This document shows, in pieces, positions 8,348-17,082 of a stretch of DNA of 33,614 nt; position 1 is the first letter of the stretch; each line of letters begins with the position of its first letter. The notes under the pieces are model-generated. The model saw nothing but the letters and a program-made list of their open reading frames with translations. It searched no databases and had not been told where the DNA came from. Origin of the DNA: Tepidiphilus sp. J10 (lineage in GTDB: Bacteria > Pseudomonadota > Gammaproteobacteria > Burkholderiales > Thiobacillaceae). A program made the position numbers and the translations under genes. The DNA is taken from contig CAMDHJ010000019.1 in NCBI GenBank assembly GCA_945897865.1, positions 1 to 33,614 of the forward strand, given 5' to 3'.

Positions 8348-9098
8348 TAGCTGGGGTGTCGGGACAGAAACGGCACCAAGGATTCTTAGGTGACCCAATT
8401 GGTTCGGAAATTTGCTGTTCACTTTGGTTTTTAGTCTGCGAAGATTGCGTTGTCTCAATAACCTTTTGGGGTTCTGGCAATGTGGGCGTAGCGGGTTCAG
8501 GCGTTGTGGAATCTTTAGCAGGGATTGGTTGTTCTTTTATTTCGGCTTTTGGTGTTGATTTGACCTTTTCATAAGGAGTGGGATACGGAAGTTTTCCACC
8601 TGCTCGATTATATTGACGTTGTAAAGGCTTTGAGTCGGGAATCCAGCGCAGGCCCTCGGTAGCTATTTCAAGTGCTTTCTTTTTGTTTTTTAAACCAAAA
8701 TATATGTTAGCCATTTCAGAATAGGCTTGCTGGTGTCTTGGATTTAATTCCAGTGTTTTTCCAAAAGATGATATGGCGCCAATTGGGTTGTTTTTTAGCT
8801 TCATGGCCAGCCCAATCTGGAAGTGAGCATTGGGAGCCCAAGGATTGTTTGCGCCAGAATGTGACAAATTGTAATTGCACCCACCTATAGCTTCGCCCAG
8901 GTTATATTTTAATGCTGCCTTGTTATTCATGACTGAATAGGCACGATTGATAAAACGCACACAATCACATTCGTGGTTGCTGATGCCCATGCTGTTGCAT
9001 AGCTGCATTTCTTGTGGCGTTTTAGCGAAATCACTCCATGCTGGGCTTGCAATAAAAATAAAAATGGCGGAAAGGGCTAGATGCAATTTATTTTTCAT
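8316..9098 (-). CDS. exported TPR protein with Pro-rich tail and CxxC motif
   Basis: 260 residues. A signal peptide (MKNKLHLALSAIFIFIASPAWS) ends near residue 22, so it is periplasmic or secreted. The mature start has clustered cysteines (LCNSMGISNHECDCVRF). About residues 85-165 form two or three tetratricopeptide repeats (NAHFQIGLAMKLKNNPIGAISSFGKTLELNPRHQQAY and following). A Pro/Glu/Thr/Gln-rich linker spans about 165-238, and the tail contains NPWCRFCPDTP with a CxxC pair (C242, C245). The start overlaps the GT4 stop by 11 bases, suggesting co-transcription. The function is not recognised; it could scaffold a periplasmic polysaccharide complex. AT-richer than its neighbours. Confidence 0.75.
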   Translation of the reverse strand: MKNKLHLALSAIFIFIASPAWSDFAKTPQEMQLCNSMGISNHECDCVRFINRAYSVMNNKAALKYNLGEAIGGCNYNLSHSGANNPWAPNAHFQIGLAMKLKNNPIGAISSFGKTLELNPRHQQAYSEMANIYFGLKNKKKALEIATEGLRWIPDSKPLQRQYNRAGGKLPYPTPYEKVKSTPKAEIKEQPIPAKDSTTPEPATPTLPEPQKVIETTQSSQTKNQSEQQISEPIGSPKNPWCRFCPDTPATKADPSPSNP

Positions 9099-10257
9099 TT
9101 TTACTCACCAGACGTCGGGTTTTAAAGGCGACCTGATCCCAGGAAAACTCATTCAATGCACGGTTATAACCAGCGAGCCCAATTATTTTGGACAAGGCAG
9201 AATCCCCAAGCAAACGAACTAGGGCAGACGCGACATGTTCTGTTCGGTTTCCATCTACTCGAAAGCCTGTTTTTCCATCTACTACCGCAGCTTCTGTACC
9301 ACCAGCTTGCCCCGCAATGGCTGGTTTGCCGCAGGCGGCCGCCTCCAGAAACACCATGCCAAAGCCTTCCGTATCGCCGTTGATTTCGCGGTTGGGCATA
9401 ACAAAAACATTGCAAGCGTTGTACCAGCGCGGCAGATCTTCCGGGCTGACGTGACCGAGAAGATGTAGGCGCTCGAATACACCCAATTCTTTGGCCAATT
9501 CAGACAAGTAGTCCCAATCTTCACCAATCCCAATGAGTGCGTAATGAACGTCGATGCCCTGTTTTGCCAATTCCGGCAGCGAGCGAATGACTTGGTCAAA
9601 ACCTTTGCGGCGCACTAGACGACCCACCGACAAAATCAGTGTCTGCCCGGTTTGCAGGCCGATAGATTGTTTGAGGTCTTCAGATGGCAGATCAGGGCGG
9701 AAGCGTTCGGTCTCCACGCCCGGGTAAATCAAAGTGATGGTTTCGCGCCGCACACCAAGCTTCACCATTTCTTCCAGCGTGTATTCGCTGTTGGCGATGT
9801 TGGCATCGGCATGGCGGTAGACCCAGAGCATGGTGCGGAATTTACTCCCGCGCCCCCAGGTGGAGAGCTCTTCGCCGTGGCAGTAGACCACCAGCGGCTT
9901 ACGCAATAGGCGCGCCATGATCCAGGCCACCAGACCTTCAGGTAGTGCGCGGGCGCCGTGAACTGCGTCGAACTTGTTGTTGAACGCTACCAGCAGAGAT
10001 TGCCCCAGCATTTTCACATACATGCCTAGTGATTCAGGTTTCAGCCACCAGACCCGCTTCAGCCCAACTCGATGAATGGAGTTGGGGTGAGTTCGGTCAA
10101 TGGCGGCTGCGTTGGGCACATCGGCGGTAATAATATGCAGGCCCCTGTCCCCCATTCGGCGATAAACGGCGTCGTACCAGACCGTAGTGCCGCCCTTGGT
10201 GGGTAGGAACAGTTCGGAGATGACCAGCAAGCGGGACGGTGGCAGCGCAGGTTTCAC
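9088..10257 (-). CDS. family 4 glycosyltransferase
   Basis: Retaining GT-B glycosyltransferase of 389 residues. The N-terminus RLLVISELFLPTKGGTTVWYDAV is the glycine-rich acceptor-side start. LVVYCHGEEL lies at about 122-131, and ILSVGRLVRRKGFDQVI near 208 is the GT4 linker motif. EGFGMVFLE (E297 to E305) is the E-x7-E donor-binding motif. No transmembrane helix, so it is a peripheral cytoplasmic enzyme. It overlaps the start of the TPR gene downstream and overlaps the deacetylase-fold gene upstream by 4 bases, so these read as one minus-strand operon. Donor sugar unknown. Confidence 0.92.
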   Translation of the reverse strand: MKPALPPSRLLVISELFLPTKGGTTVWYDAVYRRMGDRGLHIITADVPNAAAIDRTHPNSIHRVGLKRVWWLKPESLGMYVKMLGQSLLVAFNNKFDAVHGARALPEGLVAWIMARLLRKPLVVYCHGEELSTWGRGSKFRTMLWVYRHADANIANSEYTLEEMVKLGVRRETITLIYPGVETERFRPDLPSEDLKQSIGLQTGQTLILSVGRLVRRKGFDQVIRSLPELAKQGIDVHYALIGIGEDWDYLSELAKELGVFERLHLLGHVSPEDLPRWYNACNVFVMPNREINGDTEGFGMVFLEAAACGKPAIAGQAGGTEAAVVDGKTGFRVDGNRTEHVASALVRLLGDSALSKIIGLAGYNRALNEFSWDQVAFKTRRLVSKNEK

Positions 10258-11543
10258 GGGCGGAGATCAGAACGAGCAAACAAGTTGAGCAGAGGGAGCA
10301 GACCGGTCAGGCGCGCTACTTTGCCAAAACGTGGCAGGGTGGCAATACGCCGAAGCCAGATGGTAAACCGGCATCGAGGGTCTTGCTCGATCCAGTTTGC
10401 ATCTCCGGTTCTGATTGCGTTCCCGAGTTCAGCCGGGGTAGCGAAACGCAGATTTGGAAAGTCGCGTAGCGCACGGGTATAGAGATCATCCAGCGCAGCC
10501 AATGCGGCAGTCGGTTCGCCGCCGGCTTCGGTCAGAAAATTGCTGCGATGGGTTTCCAGCAAGCAGGGGCGGCCCAGTATGGTTTTACGCGCCAGTGCGG
10601 AAAGAGCTTGTTCCGGCCGATGTCCAAATACCGGCTCGAAGTAATCGTCGCGCACCAGGTAAATCACATCGCCCGAGCCTCGGTTGCCATTCAGCATGGT
10701 CTTATCCTGGCACCCCGGTTTTCCGTCAGCATCCCGACACGTCAGCCTGCACCCCGGGGTAATAACCACCTCCACACCCTGGTTCGCCCAAGCCGTTTCA
10801 ACCCGGGAATCCCAAACAAAAGTAGGTGGCACCACCACTAAATCTGTAGGCGCTAAAGGTGAGCGAGCAGCATCAGCGTAAATCTTGCTTAAAGGCGCTC
10901 CCACGCCCACAAACAGCGACTTGAACAACCCTACCTCCTCAGCAACGGCTGCTTGAACATCCTCAAGCGAATGCGGCTTCGAAGGGAGATTGGCGGCATT
11001 GGTCCAGCGGCTTTGCAGGTGCGATGGAAGCTGTTCTGTGAGTTCGGATTTTTTTAGCCAAGTGCGTACTTCAGTCTGCACACTTGCGGCTTCCCTTAAA
11101 GCATCCGGCCAGAAATGCATCATGCCGTGCAGTTGCGGAGCGAAGACACCTTTCGCCTGTCCAGCGCGGATGGAATTCAGAACAGGAAGCTGTTCAGCAT
11201 CCGCCAACGTCACCTTGCCAGCCATTTCTGGTCTCGGAATAGCCAGAATAATCGCCAGCGTCATGCATGCCGGACGACCGGTGACGTCATGATAACGATT
11301 AAGACAGACTGCTAGTTTAGACAGCGCCTCTGCCTGCGTAAGAGGTCCAGCGCCCCAGTCATCGCTTTCAATGATCAAAATTGGCGCTTTGAAGGCGGGT
11401 TCATGCCATAGGGTAAGAAGACGATCACGGAAGGCGATCAAAAGACCCGCGACAAGCGCCAGCCAGGCGAACAGTATTGTGAATAACAATGTCATGTCAT
11501 GGGCGCAGTTGATATGGGCCATTTGTCCATTTGATATGTACAA
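10254..11543 (-). CDS. membrane-anchored deacetylase-fold protein
   Basis: 429 residues, with an N-terminal membrane segment (MTLLFTILFAWLALVAGLLIAF). The following domain looks like the NodB/glycoside-deacetylase barrel: APILIIESDDWGAGPL supplies an Asp-Asp metal pair, GVFAPQLHGMMHFWP an H-x3-H type pair, and GRPCLLETHRSNF a late His. It may deacetylate or hydrolyse the glycan; I do not recognise a characterised homologue. Start is uncertain: TTG at 11543 has a GAGG site 4 bases upstream, while ATG at 11495 begins right at the membrane helix but has no clear ribosome site. Its 3' end overlaps the GT4 gene by 4 bases. Confidence 0.72.
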   Translation of the reverse strand: MYISNGQMAHINCAHDMTLLFTILFAWLALVAGLLIAFRDRLLTLWHEPAFKAPILIIESDDWGAGPLTQAEALSKLAVCLNRYHDVTGRPACMTLAIILAIPRPEMAGKVTLADAEQLPVLNSIRAGQAKGVFAPQLHGMMHFWPDALREAASVQTEVRTWLKKSELTEQLPSHLQSRWTNAANLPSKPHSLEDVQAAVAEEVGLFKSLFVGVGAPLSKIYADAARSPLAPTDLVVVPPTFVWDSRVETAWANQGVEVVITPGCRLTCRDADGKPGCQDKTMLNGNRGSGDVIYLVRDDYFEPVFGHRPEQALSALARKTILGRPCLLETHRSNFLTEAGGEPTAALAALDDLYTRALRDFPNLRFATPAELGNAIRTGDANWIEQDPRCRFTIWLRRIATLPRFGKVARLTGLLPLLNLFARSDLRP

Positions 11544-11565
11544 GTAACCTCATGCTGAAAATATT

Positions 11566-12387
11566 TCAGTCCGTCTGCGGGTTATAGGCGCCAAAGCAAG
11601 CCCGAAAAAGTACCTGTAATACCGACAGGTTCCCTTTGAAACTGCTGATCTTTGTCGGCACCTCTCCTTTTGGATAACGCCGAATGGTCGGTAATTCCAG
11701 GCAACGATAGCCAAGCTTTGGCGCGCGATAAGAAAGATAGGCAAGCAACTCGTAAGTCATGAATTCATCTCGGAAGGGGGCTATCTTTGGATCAAGCAAC
11801 ATTTTCCGGCTATAGGCACGAAAGCCTTGGGTGGTGTCGGTCCAGCCAAAACCAGAAAACAGGCTCAGCATGGGTGCATGAATAAACCGGATGGCGAAAT
11901 CTCGTGACATCGGCGTGTTTTCCGCCATTCCACCCGCAATAAAACGGGAAGCTTGCACAAAATCCACACCTTCTTTCATAGATTTAATGAATCGCGGGAT
12001 TGCTTCCGGGTCATCCTTGTCGTTGCCGTCAATGGTGACGATTCCCTCATAGCCTTGGTCGAGCGCAAATGCGTATGCGCAACGTAGTTGGGCGCTCAGT
12101 TTGCCTGGGCCGGTCTTGAATAAAAGCCAGCGCACGTCTTTCTTTCGCAGAGCTTCCAGTTCCAGCGAGCCATCGGTAGTGCCGCCATCAATAATGAGAA
12201 TGTCGGCAATGCCGTTTATGTTAACGGCAGCCATTCTAGAAAGCAGGTTCTTGATTCGTTCCCCCTCATTAATGACCGGAATCACAACGCACCACGGATG
12301 TTTTCGGCCTAGCCACAGGGATGTCTCAAAGGTGGGTACTTGCCAAGTTGCTCGATCTTCAGGGGCTATATCAGGAGTCATCGTCAT
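11566..12387 (-). CDS. polyprenyl-phosphate sugar GT2 (DPM1/ArnC-like)
   Basis: Probably transfers a sugar from a nucleotide donor to undecaprenyl phosphate at the cytoplasmic face of the membrane. In 273 residues: WCVVIPVINEGERI at 32-45, LIIDGGTTDGS at about 64-74, IVTIDGNDKDDPEAI at 116-130 with the metal Asp cluster, and the acceptor segment SRFIAGG...GWTDTTQGFRAYSRKML, which is characteristic of dolichyl-phosphate-mannose-synthase-type enzymes. No C-terminal helices, unlike ArnC, which resembles soluble DPM1. It lies 17 bases after an ArnE/F-like carrier subunit, a pairing that suggests a lipid-linked sugar made here and flipped there. Confidence 0.85.
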   Translation of the reverse strand: MTMTPDIAPEDRATWQVPTFETSLWLGRKHPWCVVIPVINEGERIKNLLSRMAAVNINGIADILIIDGGTTDGSLELEALRKKDVRWLLFKTGPGKLSAQLRCAYAFALDQGYEGIVTIDGNDKDDPEAIPRFIKSMKEGVDFVQASRFIAGGMAENTPMSRDFAIRFIHAPMLSLFSGFGWTDTTQGFRAYSRKMLLDPKIAPFRDEFMTYELLAYLSYRAPKLGYRCLELPTIRRYPKGEVPTKISSFKGNLSVLQVLFRACFGAYNPQTD

Positions 12388-12404
12388 TTTCTTTGTTTAA
12401 TACT

Positions 12405-12761
12405 TCAGGCCACTCGGGCGGTAATCAGGGCGACACCAGCTATCACCAGCACAATTCCTGCCCCTGTTGTCCAATAAAAATGTTCACGAAAAATCAGCAC
12501 CGAAAACAGGGCAACAGTAGCCACTGCTCCGGCGGTTAGCACCGGATGTGCCACATTGAGTGGTAAACGTGCCAAGGCTGCGGCGTAAAGCAGAAATGCC
12601 GCGCCATACAATCCCAGACCCAACCAGAATGGCCAATTACTCAATGCCGCCATGGGTTCGCTGAGAGAAGGAAATTTTCGAGGTGGCATCATGGCAATCT
12701 TGACCAATACACTGGCTGAAGCATTCGCGGCAATGCCGAGAATCAGAATGAGCCACTTCAT
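12405..12761 (-). CDS. 4-TM SMR/EamA carrier subunit (ArnE/ArnF-like)
   Basis: A 118-residue protein with four hydrophobic helices, starting MKWLILILGIAANASASVLVKIAM, typical of the DMT/SMR superfamily and of ArnE/ArnF, which move undecaprenyl-phosphate-aminoarabinose across the inner membrane. The conserved membrane-embedded Glu14 of drug exporters is absent from helix 1 (Ala-Asn there), favouring a lipid-sugar role over drug efflux. Its ATG overlaps the isomerase stop (ATGA) and it precedes the polyprenyl-phosphate GT2 by 17 bases. As a single short unit it should act as a dimer. Confidence 0.82.
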   Translation of the reverse strand: MKWLILILGIAANASASVLVKIAMMPPRKFPSLSEPMAALSNWPFWLGLGLYGAAFLLYAAALARLPLNVAHPVLTAGAVATVALFSVLIFREHFYWTTGAGIVLVIAGVALITARVA

Positions 12762-13594
12762 ACGCTCCCCCCAATTGCGTTATTGCGATAGTGCTGAATC
12801 GCCACGTTCAGTGCGCGCTCAATCGAAACTTCATGCGGTTCATTCCTGGTAGCGAGCATCTCGATGGTAACCACATGATCTGGCAGATATTTCGCAAGCG
12901 CCGCAAACACCTTGCCGTGGTCAGTTTCTCCGTCACCTAAAGGCAGCAGTTCAGGTTCACTGGCGTGAACATGTCCAATGAGAATCGAACTGTCTTGCAG
13001 CACAGCGGCGGCGTCTTCGCCATTGATGGTGAGCGCTCCTGTGTCCAACTGCATTCTTACCGCCGGGTGCGCGACCCGCTCCACCACCTGTAAGGTTTCA
13101 GCACTGGTAGTCATGAAGTTGGCGCCGTAGCAAGTTGGGTTAGGTTCCAGGCAGATCAATACTCCGTAAGAATGAGCGATATCCCCTAAGCGTCGAAAAA
13201 AAGACACAGCCACATTCATAACTTCCTGATCGCTCAACCCGCTGCGATCTCGATTCTTGGGCGAGCCAAAGACAATTCGTTTGGCACCCAGACCTGCACC
13301 GATGCGACACACAGCAGCAAGATGCAGCAACATCGCATCCTGAATTTCTGGTGTACCGAAAACGTTCAAGCCTGTTGTACCGAACAACAGCGCCTGCATG
13401 CCGGTGATTTCAATGCCACGCTCAGACCACCAACGCCTGACACGAGCAATATCTTCGTCTGTTGCTTTGGCTGGATCAGGGAAATACTTACCCGGAACAA
13501 CATCAGTCGCATCAACACCAAAGCGCTGAAGTAGCCCGACTATCGCCTCATCTTCATCGACATCCCAGGCAATGTTGGAGATAGCTAGTCTCAT
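12758..13594 (-). CDS. sugar phosphate isomerase/epimerase-like TIM barrel
   Basis: 278 residues of the xylose-isomerase-like TIM-barrel superfamily, cytoplasmic. Metal-ligand candidates sit on the expected strands: LICLEPNPTCYGANF (Glu), VRMQLDTGAL (Asp), GHVHASEPELLP (His, Glu) and VVTIEML (Glu). The N-terminus MRLAISNIAWDVDEDEAIVGLL is the usual first strand and helix. It may isomerise or epimerise the sugar attached by the downstream GT2, but the substrate cannot be read. It overlaps both neighbours by 4 bases (ATGA), so the four genes 14385 to 11566 form a tight, translationally coupled unit. Confidence 0.85.
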   Translation of the reverse strand: MRLAISNIAWDVDEDEAIVGLLQRFGVDATDVVPGKYFPDPAKATDEDIARVRRWWSERGIEITGMQALLFGTTGLNVFGTPEIQDAMLLHLAAVCRIGAGLGAKRIVFGSPKNRDRSGLSDQEVMNVAVSFFRRLGDIAHSYGVLICLEPNPTCYGANFMTTSAETLQVVERVAHPAVRMQLDTGALTINGEDAAAVLQDSSILIGHVHASEPELLPLGDGETDHGKVFAALAKYLPDHVVTIEMLATRNEPHEVSIERALNVAIQHYRNNAIGGSV

Positions 13595-14385
13595 GAGCTC
13601 ATCCCCGTCGTTGGCTTGATTGTAAGCGGCTCCGACTGTGCGTAGGCCCTAATGGCTTGAAGGGTTTCTCGTTCACTGTATTGGTAATTCCCCGAAGTGC
13701 CAAATACTTCGGCGTGGCAGGTTCGCATGTCGTAGGTTGCAGGTGGATTGGCGAGATCCTGCTCGAAAGCCTTGCCAAAGCCTTTCTTTGAAACATCCGC
13801 CACGCTAATTGGCTCTGCCGACAAGTGCACCAATTTCAAACCGGCGTTGAGCGCGGTTTGAATGTCGTACCAGAGATTGACCATCGGATAAAACTGAAAA
13901 ACACCGCGACTATCAATAGCATGGAGATTGTTATCATTCAAGAAGTCGAAGATCACGTTCTTACGTAGACCGGGGCCGACAAGCCCAGACAGACGGACGA
14001 TGAGATGGTTGGGAAAGTGTCTCTCAACGAATTTCTCCAGCAAACGTCGGTTCAATCCATAGGCATGCAGCCCGGCCTCATCGACAGTCGTTTCTTCATC
14101 AACGCCTATCGGGGTTTTAAATACATCAACTGTGCTGATCAGGATAAAGGTATTGCATTGAATGGTTTTTAGGTGCGCGATCAGACCTTCAATTTTCTGA
14201 CGATCCGCCTCTGGCTCTCGATTGGCAATCCATTTTTGAGCAGGCGCGCCAGCAGAGACAACGGTATCAAACGATTGACCCTCGATATCATTGATATTGG
14301 TTGAGCGATAAAGTGATTCAAAGGCGGCCTGTTTGATGAGTGTGCCTCCTACAAAGCCGGAGAATCCAATCAGTGCATTTGACAT
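13591..14385 (-). CDS. NAD(P)-dependent SDR-type sugar epimerase/reductase
   Basis: 264 residues with a Rossmann start (ALIGFSGFVGGTL, G7-x2-G10-x2-G13) and the extended-SDR layout. FILISTVDVF (S84/T85) is the catalytic Ser/Thr strand, and HAYGLNRRLLEKF holds the Tyr (Y109). Odd: the partner Lys of Y-x3-K is replaced by Arg (R113), which would alter or abolish the usual proton relay unless R114 or another residue compensates. It heads the four-gene module with the isomerase, carrier and GT2. A role in making the module's sugar is inferred from position. dTDP-4-dehydrorhamnose-reductase-like enzymes are the nearest functional class I can name. Confidence 0.75.
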   Translation of the reverse strand: MSNALIGFSGFVGGTLIKQAAFESLYRSTNINDIEGQSFDTVVSAGAPAQKWIANREPEADRQKIEGLIAHLKTIQCNTFILISTVDVFKTPIGVDEETTVDEAGLHAYGLNRRLLEKFVERHFPNHLIVRLSGLVGPGLRKNVIFDFLNDNNLHAIDSRGVFQFYPMVNLWYDIQTALNAGLKLVHLSAEPISVADVSKKGFGKAFEQDLANPPATYDMRTCHAEVFGTSGNYQYSERETLQAIRAYAQSEPLTIKPTTGMSS

Positions 14386-14469
14386 ATGTATATACCTTCC
14401 ATATAAATAATATCATGAATTGGGTTGATGAATTCTATTGCACATAAGCCACATTTATTAAATAGGTAA

Positions 14470-16074
14470 TTATTTAATTGTGTGCAACGGAATGGAGTTG
14501 ATAATGCTTTGAGTTCTTAAGGTATATGCACCCATACGAACCTCGTGGGGGTACTTTTTCAATATAAAATCAAACACATAAGGTAGTCGATCAGACATTG
14601 GCTTGTCATCTATCTTGATTGACCAATTGGGGGTGTCGAAAACCAAAGCGCTGGGATTGATTAGTGATAGCTCATTAATAATATTAGATTGATAATTGTT
14701 GGATGAATAAATGGCATAACTAAATTTTGTGCAAAGTGGGAGGCGGGCAAGGAGTGGAATTACACCCTCATTTGTCCATCCAAATGCGCAGCTCGGCTTT
14801 GATAATGCCATTGCCTCGGAGATTTTCTTAATATCACCAGAAACTATGTTAATGTCACGCTTGGAATACCTGGCATTGTCGACAAAAGCATTGAACAAAG
14901 AAAGTCTTGGGGGCGAGTAAATGTGATAGTAATGCAGGGTGGTAAGACTTAAAATAAATGCGGGGAAAATGAAAACCAATAACGGGCTAATTTGTTTTAA
15001 TTGGGGTTGGCTGAATGACGTGTCTTTAGGGGATGGGTGAAAAAACCTGGAGCCGCCATAGATTAATAAAACAATCAACGGCCAAAGGCCCCAAGTGGAT
15101 CTTGGGAGCCCCGGTCTATTAAATATCGTTTTGATCAAAATAATCTCTATAACTATCAGTAGTGCAACAACAATAATTAGAGGGCTTTTATTTTTAATTA
15201 GGTCATCTTTGACTGCATATAGAACCAAAGGGATTAAAGCCACGAGAGCAAAGGGGAGCATAAATGGCGCTGTGGAGATGGGGTGTAGATTATAATCTTG
15301 CCATATTTCACTGCCGTTTCTTATCCAATGCAGAATATTAGATAAAACGTCAAAAATCGACCCTGCAAGTTTTGAGTATTCCATGATTACAAGCATTGCA
15401 ATTGCCGTCACAATGGACAATGCGGCGTCAAATTTAAAATTCCGATGAAGTAAGCTAAATGCAAAAGCTGTATAAGACAAAAGCGCCATAATGCCACGGT
15501 CATAAGACCAGTAAATTCCAAATGTACTTGCCATTGTAATCAATGCTACATAACTGACACGCGCTTTATCGTTAAGGCACTGTTCATAAGAAACCAATGA
15601 CCACAAAGTCAAAATCAAAAACAAATCACGAGGCCCAATGAATGCGTGATGCAAGTCTACTGCAGATTCAAATTGTCTTGATGCTAACAATATGAATATG
15701 ATGGGGATTGCTATCCAAGCCGTGTATTCTTTAGGCTTGCTTGCCATGCGCCAGCACAAATCAAGAAAAAAAGACCACGTGACGATTACGATTAATGAGT
15801 TAATTACACGAGTGCCAACAATTACCCGGTCGTCGCCATAGACAAATTTTGCCAGGAGAGATGGGATAAAATCCATTCCGCCGTGAATTATCAGCGGGAA
15901 TGATGCATTCCCGGCATAATAAGCTGCCATGTGCCAAACTAGGCCAACATACTCTCCTTCATGAAAGGTATCCGTTACGGAGTGACCAACATCTACTTGG
16001 GAGACGACAAATATTGAAAACAATAAAAAAAATAGAAAAGGTGACGCAAATGTGCTCGAAATTAAATGTCTCAT
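14470..16074 (-). CDS. polytopic GT-C-like membrane protein
   Basis: About 534 residues. Roughly eleven or twelve hydrophobic helices up to residue 385 are followed by a C-terminal extracytoplasmic domain of about 150 residues. The first loop after helix 1 carries DTFHEGEYVG, an acidic motif placed like the catalytic Asp/Glu of GT-C glycosyltransferases, which use polyprenyl-phosphate sugars. The tail ends with SALVFDTPNWSIKID and YVFDFILKKYPHEVRMGAYTL, resembling periplasmic domains of that fold. I start it at the ATG at 16074; an upstream frame to 16116 would read into the ISL3 end. Strikingly AT-rich, suggesting separate acquisition. Specific function unknown. Confidence 0.7.
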   Translation of the reverse strand: MRHLISSTFASPFLFFLLFSIFVVSQVDVGHSVTDTFHEGEYVGLVWHMAAYYAGNASFPLIIHGGMDFIPSLLAKFVYGDDRVIVGTRVINSLIVIVTWSFFLDLCWRMASKPKEYTAWIAIPIIFILLASRQFESAVDLHHAFIGPRDLFLILTLWSLVSYEQCLNDKARVSYVALITMASTFGIYWSYDRGIMALLSYTAFAFSLLHRNFKFDAALSIVTAIAMLVIMEYSKLAGSIFDVLSNILHWIRNGSEIWQDYNLHPISTAPFMLPFALVALIPLVLYAVKDDLIKNKSPLIIVVALLIVIEIILIKTIFNRPGLPRSTWGLWPLIVLLIYGGSRFFHPSPKDTSFSQPQLKQISPLLVFIFPAFILSLTTLHYYHIYSPPRLSLFNAFVDNARYSKRDINIVSGDIKKISEAMALSKPSCAFGWTNEGVIPLLARLPLCTKFSYAIYSSNNYQSNIINELSLINPSALVFDTPNWSIKIDDKPMSDRLPYVFDFILKKYPHEVRMGAYTLRTQSIINSIPLHTIK

Positions 16075-16080
16075 AATAGT

Positions 16081-17082
16081 GGCTGTTGGTGAAATCGAGT
16101 GGGTAAAGCTGTTCATGCGGGCAACCTGCGATCCAGTTTTCCGCAGAGGAAATAGGCCAAGTTGATGAAGTTCTGGATGTTTCGGTATCCGCAGGCGCGG
16201 CGTTTGGCGAGCTGGATTTTGTTTGTGATCCCTTCCAATAGGCCGTTGGTCAGGTGCGTCTTGGTTAAGCGGACGATGCTGGTCCAGTGCGACTTAACCG
16301 TCTTGGCGAACTGCATGAAAGACTGGATGCCGGAACGCTGGACTTCCTCGGACCAGGCCGTGAGGTGGGCTTCCGCACTAGCGGTGTTTGACATCGCCCA
16401 GAGGTCGTTGAACAGCGCCTTGAGCCGATACGCCTCGCCCAGCGTCTGGTAGTCATCTATGAGTTTGACCAACTCCAGTCGTCGCTTGTCCGACAGTCGG
16501 TCCCAGTCCTTAAGAAAGGTGTATTTATGCCCTTTCAAGGCGTCGTGCTCGCGCCGTGCCAGCTTTCGCACAGTGTCCATCGCTTCGTTGAGTAGCTTGA
16601 CCACATGAAAGCAGTCAAAGGTGATTTTGCCTTCGGGATCGCGTTAGCCATGCCGGCCATGAAAGCGGGCGACATGTCCATGCTTGCCTCGACGACACGT
16701 AGCATCTCAGCCAAACGCTTGACGGGCATCTCCCGCTCGATCAAAGCCATCGCCAGGGCTTAGAAAAGCAGCGTGAAGCCGCTCCCGGGTCGCGCCCAGG
16801 GCACAGGCACCGTGTCGTGTACCGGGCAGGCATGGCCGTTGGCGTCGGCAAACCGGCTGCCGCGCGCAAAGCCGCTGGTCATGTGAAGTTCCTCCCCGCC
16901 TTTCGTTCCCGGCTTGAATTCAACGCCGTCCACTTGCCACGGTGTGTGCAGGTCCAGCGCCATGCCAAAGAGTTGTTCACTGTTCATGAAGATGTGCTCA
17001 AGTCGGATTCATTTTCCACGAAATTGAGCCAACTTCCCGCAGCGCTGGCAACGTCTTTACCAACTGGATTTCACCAAAAGCC
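16081..17082. mobile_element. degenerate ISL3-family insertion sequence
   Basis: Terminal inverted repeats are 16081-16108 (beginning GGCTGTTGGTGAAATC) and the reverse complement of 17055-17082 (beginning GGCTTTTGGTGAAATC), identical at 25 of 28 positions. They enclose a broken ISL3-type transposase on the minus strand. The 1,002 bases are shorter than typical ISL3 elements because of an internal deletion. The flanking octamers (16073-16080 and 17083-17090) do not match, so no target duplication remains and the surroundings were probably rearranged after insertion. Confidence 0.85.
16113..16987 (-). pseudogene. ISL3-family transposase pseudogene
   Basis: The N-terminal part reads MNSEQLFGMALDLHTPWQVD and continues to HDTVPVPWARPGSGFTLLF. 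The central zinc-finger/HTH section between 'HDTV' and 'VPWARPGSG' is missing, an internal deletion near 16800. A TAA at 16760-16762 stands where the family has Glu before ALAMALIERE. A one-base loss in the A-run near 16627 (GCAAAATCACC) shifts the frame, after which FDCFHVVKLLNEAMD and the C-terminal half continue to the stop at 16113. Three independent lesions mean this transposase is inactive. The C-terminal DDE-domain part (GHKYTFLKDWDRLS..., NGLLEGITNKIQLAKRRACGY) is well preserved. Confidence 0.88.
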
